From NCBI RefSeq assembly GCF_007896845.1, contig NZ_VOHS01000025.1, forward strand, positions 1 to 64,000: DNA of 64,000 nucleotides. The letters run 5' to 3'. The notes under the pieces were generated by a model, which was not told the DNA's origin, ran no database searches, and worked only from the letters and a program-made list of their open reading frames with translations. Shown here piece after piece: positions 56,824 to 64,000 of this stretch; the stretch's first letter is position 1; every line of letters begins with the position of its first letter. This DNA is from Chitinophaga pinensis (lineage in GTDB: Bacteria; Bacteroidota; Bacteroidia; Chitinophagales; Chitinophagaceae). The position numbers were made by a program, and so were the translations under genes.

Positions 56824-59800
56824 TTATTTGAAAGCCCTGATCAGTGTAACGTATCCTTTCATCACTTCCCATTCTGCACTACCGTTACGTCTGATGCGCA
56901 GCAGGTAGTAATAGGTTCCTTCATTCAGGCCGTCACCTTTCCAGTTATTCTGATATCCTTTTTGTCTGTACACTTCATTACCCCAACGGTTGACAATGAT
57001 CAGCTCATTCTCCGCATACTGGTTCAGGCCCCGTATTTCAAAGAAGTCATTCTTACCATCACCATTCGGTGTAAACAGATTCGGTACATTGATACTGGTC
57101 GCTGTGACCGTCACCGCAACAGTCGCCGCATTACTCAGCTGACCATTTGCATTCTTCACCTGATAAGTGAAACTATCATCACCGGTATATCCCGGATCAG
57201 GGGTATATACTACAGTACCATCTTCGTTTATTTTCACGGTGCCATGCGCCGGAGATGCAACAACTTCCACAGAGGTCTTATCCAGTGTAGAATTACGCGC
57301 ATCATCATTTGTCAGTACATCAATCGTAACAGGTATATTGGATTTTGTTTCACCTCTGTCATTCAGGGCCACCGGATCTTCTATCACAATCACCGGCGTT
57401 ACATTGATATTTACTGTTACAGTGGCGGTACCACCTTTGCCATCACTGATGGTAATATTGAAGTTATCCGGACCACTATAACCCGCTGCCGGCGTATAAG
57501 TATAAGTACCATTGGCGCCTACAACCGCCGTACCATGCGCAGGATCCGTTGCTTTTGTAAAGGTCACCACATCGCCATCAGGATCAGTACCACTTACAGT
57601 ACCGCTGACAGGCGTATTTTCCGGTGTCGTTTTAGAATCTCCAAAACCAGTCGGCGGATTATTCACTGGTGTGGTAATTACTGGTCTGACAGTAATATCC
57701 ACCGTCACAGTTATACTACCACCCTTTCCATCATCAATCTTCACAGTAAAGCTATCATCACCTACATAACCCGTTGCAGGAGTGTAAGTATAAGTACCAT
57801 CTGCACGCACAAGCACAGTACCATGCGCAGGATCTGTTGCTTTAGTGAAGGTCAGTACATCACCATCTGCATCTGATCCGCTTACTGCACCATCTACCGG
57901 TACATCTTTATTCGTGGTCCTATTATCACCAGTACCTGTCGGAGGCGTATTCACCGGAGGTACAACTACCGGTGTAATAGTAATGGTTACCGTCACAGTA
58001 ACACTGCCACCCTTACCGTCATCTATTTTAATCGTGAAGCTGTCCCCACCACTATAACCAGCTGCTGGTGTATAGGTATAAGTACCATCGGCACGCATAA
58101 CCACGGTACCGTGAGCAGGGTCTGTTGCTTTGGTAAAGGTCAGCGGATCGCCATCTGCATCAGCACCCGTTACAGCGCCATCGACAGCTACATCCTGATC
58201 CGTTGTTTTAGTATCACCTGTACCTGTCGGAGGTGTATTCACCGGAGGTACGACTACCGGTGTAACGGTAATGGTTACAGTCACAATAGTGCTGCCACCT
58301 TTACCATCATCTATCTTCACAGTGAAACTATCACCACCGCTATAGCCCGTTGCCGGCGTATAAGTATATGTACCATCTGCACGTACCACCACCGTACCAT
58401 GCGCAGGATCGCTTGCTTTGGTGAAAGTCAGCGGATCGCCATCTGCATCAGTACCCGTTACAGCGCCATCTACAGCAACATCCTGATCTGTTGTTTTGGT
58501 GTCACCAGTACCAGTCGGAGGTGTATTTACCGGAGGTACGGTTACCGGTGTAACGGTAATCGTCACCGTAACAGTTGTACTACCACCTTTACCGTCATCT
58601 ATCTTCACGGTGAAACTGTCACCACCGTTATAACCAGCCGCTGGTGTATAAGTATACGTTCCGTCAGCACGTACCACCACGGTACCATGCGCAGGATCGC
58701 TTGCTTTGGTAAAGGTCAGTGGATCCCCATCTGCATCAGCACCCGTTACAGCACCATCTACAGCTATATCCTGATCCGTTGTTTTGGTATCACCAGTACC
58801 TGTCGGCGGTGTATTCACCGGAGGTACGACTACCGGTGTAACGGTAATCGTTACTGTTACAGTAACACTACCACCTTTGCCGTCATCTATCTTCACGGTG
58901 AAGCTATCGCCACCGCTATAACCTGTTGCTGGTGTATAAGTATACGTACCATCAGCACGTACTACCACGGTACCATGTGCAGGGTCGGTGGCTTTGGTAA
59001 AGGTCAGTGGGTCACCGTCCACATCGGCGCCCGTTACAGCACCATCTACAGCTACATCCTGATCCGTTGTTTTGGTATCACCTGTGCCTGTTGGCGGATT
59101 ATTGGGCGGTGTATTCACCGTAATGTTTACCGTTACGGTAGTACTGCCACCTTTGCCATCATCTATCTTAATGGTAAAGCTATCACCACCTACATAACCT
59201 GCTGCTGGTGTATAAGTATAAGTACCATCTGCACGTACCACTACGGAACCGTGTGCAGGATCGCTTGCCTTGGTAAAGGTCAGGGCATCACCATCCACAT
59301 CGGCACCTGTTACGGCACCATCTACAGGTACATCTCTTGTTGTTGTTTTTGTATCGCCTGTGCCTGTCGGCGGATTGTTTAGCGGTGTATTCACCGTAAT
59401 GTTTACCGTTACGGTAGTGCTGCCACCTTTGCCATCATCTATCTTAATGGTAAAGCTATCACCACCTACATAACCTGCTGCCGGAGTATAAGTATAAGTA
59501 CCATCTGCACGTACCACTACGGAACCGTGTGCAGGATCGCTTGCCTTAGTAAAGGTCAGGGCATCACCATCCACATCGGCACCTGTTACAGCACCATCTA
59601 CAGGTACATCTCTTGTTGTTGTTTTTGTATCGCCTGTGCCTGTCGGCGGATTGTTCGGCGGTGTATTCACCGTAATAGTTGCTGTTACGGTAGTGCTGCC
59701 ACCCTTACCATCATCTATTTTAATGGTAAAGCTATCACCACCTACATAACCCGTTGCCGGTGTATAAGTATAAGTACCATCAGTACGTACCACTACCGAA

Positions 59801-62800
59801 CCATGTGCAGGATCGTTTGCCTTGGTAAAGGTCAGGGCATCACCATCCACATCGGCACCTGTTACAGCACCATCTACAGGTACATCTCTTGTTGTTGTTT
59901 TTGTATCGCCTGTGCCTGTCGGCGGATTATTTGGCGGCGTTGTAACTGTAATATTTACGGTTACGGTAGTGCTGCCACCATTGCCATCATCTATTTTAAT
60001 GGTAAAGCTGTCACCACCTACATAACCCGTTGCCGGTGTATAAGTGTAAGTACCATCAGCACGTACCACTACGGAACCATGCGCAGGATCTGTTGCTTTG
60101 GTAAAGGTCAGCGGATCTCCGTTTACATCTGCACCTGTCACGTTACCATCAACAGGTACGTCTCTTAAGGTGGTCTCTGTATCGCCAGTACCAGTTGGTG
60201 GCGTATTGATTCTTGTGATTGTCAGCGGGAATGTCTTCGTATCCTGTAAAGTGCCTCCGCTACCGGTATTACCTCTATCAGAAATATTGACTGTCACCAT
60301 CACTGTCGGTGATGGATTCACTATCGTCATGTATTTAACACTACCAGCGGCGATAAAGGCATTGATGTTTGCAATCGTGCCTGTCAGTGACAAGGCCCCT
60401 GCAGATACACCTACGGTTACACTGCCACCTAAAGAAGCGGCAAAGGTGCCTTCCGGAACAGAAATGGTTACGGTCACCGTGTTACTACCCGCATCTACAT
60501 CTACAAAGGATACCGTCTATTCTTGCAGGCGTACCTTCTGTTACATTAATGTTTGCCGGAACAGTTGCAACAGGTGCATCGTTCACCGGTGCTACATTAA
60601 TGGTCATGGTTGCCGGAGCAGGCGCATAATCGTATTGATCCGCAGCCACCCAGCTGAAGTTGGTTGTACCGTTCCAGTTCAGGTTAGGTACAAAGGTGAT
60701 ATCTGCCAGATCTGCTGCTGCAATTTCATCTCCCGCAGTAACCGGCACACCATTTAATTCCAGGGCACCATTAGCAGGCAGGGTATTCACCTTTATTTTT
60801 GTGAGCGTCGCCCCATCGATATCACTATAATTATTGCTGAAGTCAGTCGCTGCAAAATGCAATGTATTGTCTTCATCCACATTCACACTACTATTGCTGA
60901 CAGCAGGCGGATTGTTCACCAGCACACTTACAACATAAGTATAAACAGCTCTGTCAGCATCTGCGTCATCACTGGTAATCTGTATGGTGGCAGTATAAGT
61001 ACCCCCCGTATGTGTTGCCGGATCAAAGCTTACACTGAAGTTACTGCTGATACCACCTGCGAGGCTGGCAGCTCCCGGTTGCGCCGAAACAGTAAATCCG
61101 GCATCACCGCTGATGCTTACCACAGGCGTACCTGTCAGGTGTAGCGTACCTGTACCCGCATTCTGCACAGCGAAGTTGTGTACCACAGCAGGATCAGCAG
61201 CCAGTACCGCACCAAAGTCTGTACCGTCTGTTGTATTCACTGTAGTGCTATTATCAGCGATCACGGTAGCATTACCGGATACGCTGATGCGGGGGTCTAC
61301 CAGTATTTTGATCGTTGTGGTGGCCACCGGACCATTCTCTGTACCATCATTTAAAGTGGTAAGGATCGTACGATCCGTCTGGTCAGGCGTCAATTGTTTA
61401 TTATAATACTCAATCAGCCCGATGGCAGCAATATAGTCTGCCGGAGAAGCAACGCCTGTCAGTACAATCGTACCGGTACTATCGCCTGTTGCGATAATAC
61501 CTGCAGGCAATGTTCCATTCAGGTGAAGTCCTTCGTTGGTACCATCCGGGCGGTTAGACAGTGTGATCGTAGCCGAAGCAACGGTACCGCCATCCGGATC
61601 GGTAATAGTCAGATCTGTATCGGTGATCTTTGCCCCCACTGCACTGCCGGCATTATAGTAATTCAGGTAGCTGTAATTACCACTGGCACCTGAGCTGTGA
61701 TCAGGGTCCGGGTTTAATACCGGACAGTTATTTACGTTTATCGTGGTACTATATATATTATTATCATAGTAACACTCTGTATAAAAAGGATCCTGTGTAC
61801 TTAAGGAAGCCAATGTAAATGGTGTACCGACTGTTGCGCCGACGCCCCCCGTTACAAAAGACCCGTTATCGTTCAGGATCATGGAGATATTGATATTCAG
61901 ATTACTTCTGCCACTCAGATCAAGGTCGAAGGTAAAGTCCTTACAATCTCCCATTTTGATCTGGTCAGGTATCAGGCCAACATATATAAGGCGTGCATTC
62001 GCGTCTGTAGTCGGATCTCCTTCGTAGAAAGCAACCGGCATTCCACCATTGTTATTACCGGAACCCGGGTTACAGATCTGTACATGCGCCTTTACGATAT
62101 TACAGTTGGCTCCTTTGGTGAAAGTGATATTGGTGGGGTTAAAGGCCACATCCGGACGGGCTCCAAAGAAATCGGCCGATAACAGGAACTGGTAAGACTG
62201 ATTCGCCAGACCCGTTTTATTAGTAACAATCAGCTGACTCTTATCTGCTGTCAGTTTAAAAGAGAGGTCATAAGGGAATCCTGCTTTGAAACCAACGGTA
62301 TTCGCGTGCGTCTTGGTACTGGTACTATCCAGAGGTACATCGCGGAAGGCGAAATTGTCCTCTCGTCTGCCGGTACCGGTGGAAGAACCTACCTGCTGAT
62401 AATAATACCCGGTAGCTGTTTCTTTTTCAAGATCTATATATGCATAAGATGCCAGTGGGTTCTCATTACTCTCATTATTGAAGTTGATCGCGTTGGCCGT
62501 CTCGTTAAAGTAAATAAAGTTCGTTCCTGAAGGAATTCTGAACGTTCTGGTAACGCCTGCTGCCGGGTAGGTAGCACTGGAAATACTCCGGATATCGGAA
62601 TCGATAAACTCCGCACTCATACCTTGTCCCACTCTGTTATAAAATTCAAATACATAGGAATCGTCGAAGTCGCGGGCATAATTAAACGCACGTCTGATAA
62701 TCAGATTGCTACCGCTTACGTAAATCTCTGCATTATATACACCTACGGCACCATCGCTGAGGTTTTTTCCAGTATAGTCTCCGCTGATAAAACCGGACGA

Positions 62801-63679
62801 CAATAAAGGACCGCCAGTATTGACATTCTTGTTACTAATTACATAGGTGGATCTTCTGTCGTCAGAACCACCATTCGCAAGTGTAACAAATCCGTTCATC
62901 AAAGCATTATCAAGGTCCAGTACGAAATGCAGATTTGAATAACCTTCTTCCGTACCGTTATTACTATCCAGATCAACAACACTGGTATTACTACCCTTAC
63001 CTACGATACTGATAACACTCGTTCCTGCAGGAATCGGTACCACCAGATCAGTGGCACTTACCGTTACACCATGCAGCATGCTGCGGATGACAGTTGGCAG
63101 TGGATTGAGTGAGTTGGTCGTCGGTGACAGATATTCAACATGATAGGACGAATGGATCCCTGTCGCGTTTTCAGCGATCGTCAGTGTAGAACCTGTAATT
63201 GAGAATCTAACGTTGTTGAGGTCAGGGGTCTTGTCTCCAATCTTACTTGCGTCAGGGATAACAGCACCGAGGTTTACTTTTCTCCATCCGTATACATTCG
63301 TTCCGGTACCAAGCGTATTGGTATTTTTTGCGTAGTTGAGAAAACCGGAGGAAGTGAGTGTGGGGATATCGATGATCGCATTGATCGTAATGAAGTCTTC
63401 ATCTCCTCTTAAAGTTTCCGCATCTCCCGCCGGATTATTCAGACCGGTTTCAGATGCAACATACACTACTATCGACTTTGTGCCCGCCGGAATAGTGAAT
63501 GTAGGAGCGGCTCCTCCAGGCGCCCTGTACTTGGTTTCTACACCGATAATATCGGCTTTTTTACCCCCCGTCGGACTACAGGGACTGAAAGGTAACTGTC
63601 CGTAAACAAGGATGGGGAAGAGCATCAGGCAAATACCTGATAACGCTCCGAAGAATTTTGTCTTCATAGGTATTTTCAA
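56824..63679 (-). CDS. Giant repetitive surface adhesin with T9SS type B sorting domain, one frameshift
   Basis: About 2,285 residues, ATG at 63679, with one break near 60510 (a missing base before VSFVDVDAGSNTVTVTISV). Signal peptide (LSGICLMLFPILVYGQ); a beta-rich N-terminal 700 residues; a choice-of-anchor/Calx-beta-like middle with 'ISVSGNATVIADNSTTVN' strands; then ten cadherin-like repeats of 92 to 96 residues, one divergent repeat, and a C-terminal CHU_C/type B domain (VPNLFTPNGDGKNDFFEIRG; IIVNRWGNEVYRQKGY). It is exported by the type IX system and displayed through the PorP/SprF partner downstream, as SprB is with SprF. Repeats carry Asp-rich turns (VDGDALTF; KIDDGKGG) that likely bind calcium. 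Confidence 0.9.
57395..60210 (-). repeat. Ten tandem cadherin-like coding repeats (276 to 288 bp)
   Basis: Units open with NPPTGTGDTKTT and run through DGTYTYTPAAGYVGGDSFTI and DDGKGGSTTVTV. Units of 276 bp lie near 59.1 to 60.2 kb and of 288 bp near 58.0 to 59.1 kb. Neighbouring units are nearly identical within each sub-group, which points to recent expansion or gene conversion. Confidence 0.93.
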
Positions 63680-63776
63680 TTAACAGCCATTTCAGACTGT
63701 ATATTCACTGGTTAAGGGAGCACTCCTTACTTAAATAAGGAACAGAATATTGTCATCATTCCCGAACAATGCTCAT

Positions 63777-63816
63777 AAAAAATGTCGAAAGTGGGTTTCC
63801 ACATTCGACATTTTTC
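63777..63816. terminator. Hairpin upstream of adhesin gene
   Basis: AAAAATGTCGAAAGTGG, GTTT, CCACATTCGACATTTTT form a long stem with one bulge. It lies about 100 bases before the adhesin ATG. It may end transcription from the right-hand gene, or lie in the adhesin leader, since TATATTTG at 63834 to 63827 (minus strand) is a possible -7 element just upstream of it. Confidence 0.6.
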
Positions 63817-63860
63817 ATACCGGGCACAAATATAGATTATTAACTTAATATCTTATAACA

Positions 63861-63896
63861 GAAAAAGGCAAGTCATTTTCATGACCTGCCTTTTCT
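63861..63896 (-). terminator. Terminator of right-edge gene
   Basis: GAAAAAGGCAAGTCAT, TTTC, ATGACCTGCCTTTTC: a stem with one G-U pair and a T-run on the minus strand, 21 bases after the stop of the partial gene at the right edge. Confidence 0.82.
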
Positions 63897-63916
63897 GAAA
63901 AATTGAAACATTGTTA

Positions 63917-64000
63917 TCAGATGCTTTCTTCGTAAACATTACCGAACCTGTCGGTAGCTTTCACCGTGATCTTTTTGGCCTCAGGTGAAGGTTTTGCGAA
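63917..64000 (-). CDS. C-terminal fragment of an unidentified protein
   Basis: 27 codons and a TGA at 63917 read from the right edge: FAKPSPEAKKITVKATDRFG, then NVYEESI. The 'VxxTDRFGNVYxE' ending recalls the C-terminal domain of some Bacteroidota calcineurin-like phosphoesterases, but too little is present to be sure. A terminator hairpin follows. Confidence 0.5.
   Translation of the reverse strand, partial: FAKPSPEAKKITVKATDRFGNVYEESI

Noticed and set aside
58111..59382. A 423-codon open frame on the plus strand across the adhesin repeats.
   Set aside because: It is Cys/Arg/Tyr/Ile-rich, itself repetitive and exactly antisense to the repeats, so it is a mirror of the coding strand.
57395..60210. 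Regularly spaced repeats that might suggest a CRISPR or satellite array.
   Set aside because: Period (276 to 288 bp) and sequence are those of tandem cadherin-like protein domains in one reading frame; there are no short repeats with unique spacers.

Overview
The window comes from a Bacteroidota chromosome, most likely a Chitinophaga-like member of the Chitinophagaceae. The reasons are a gliding/T9SS-type adhesin with a CHU_C-type (type B) C-terminal sorting domain next to PorP/SprF and OmpA-PD40 partners, TAnnTTTG-like promoter elements, a secreted GH20 hexosaminidase and the overall protein style. No rRNA, tRNA, CRISPR array, insertion sequence or integrase was seen.

Region 1 (1 to about 34.56 kb, all minus strand, read right to left) is one long extracellular contractile injection system (eCIS) locus. 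In transcription order it holds: a small unrecognised gene, a DUF4255 cap protein, a beta-rich 407-residue protein, a single sheath, two unrecognised helical Cys-containing proteins, two tube proteins, a DUF5908 small protein, a CIS-tube/LysM protein, a VgrG-like spike, a PAAR tip, a gp25 wedge, a J-like baseplate protein, a tail fibre with an S74-like C-terminus, a giant (about 2,400 residue) baseplate-type protein with many YegP-like modules, a 1,081-residue structural protein, the tape-measure protein, a large DUF4157 protein (probable cargo), an unrecognised gene, a ParA-like ATPase and a second DUF4157 protein cut by the left edge. The AAA+ ATPase usual in such loci is not in the window.

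Region 2 (34.9 to 37.8 kb) carries an unrecognised Bacteroidota protein and a GH20 beta-N-acetylhexosaminidase, with a shared terminator between them. Region 3 (38.1 to 44.5 kb) is a two-gene conflict-type module: a CHAT (caspase-like) protease overlapping by four bases a STAND protein with two NTPase domains, coiled coils, one membrane helix and a propeller-like C-terminus. Region 4 (44.5 to 53.8 kb) holds a metallo-beta-lactamase-fold enzyme divergent from an HxlR regulator with a 29-bp operator-like palindrome between them, a lipoprotein, a UBP-type zinc finger protein, a double trypsin-like/PDZ protease followed by a perfect 35-bp inverted repeat, an M48 metalloprotease, an unrecognised secreted protein, a DUF417 membrane protein and an AraC regulator. 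Region 5 (53.9 to 63.7 kb) is a three-gene operon for a roughly 2,285-residue repetitive adhesin, its PorP/SprF partner and an OmpA/TPR/PD40 protein.

Sequence quality matters here. Many genes (1 to 6.1 kb, 13 to 16 kb, 34.2 to 34.6 kb, 42.1 kb, 49 to 54 kb, 60.5 kb) are interrupted by single-base indels although the protein continues cleanly in another frame, and a 76-bp near-exact duplication at 13.3 to 13.4 kb looks like an unmerged contig overlap. I read these as assembly errors and annotate each as one gene, stating where the frame breaks.
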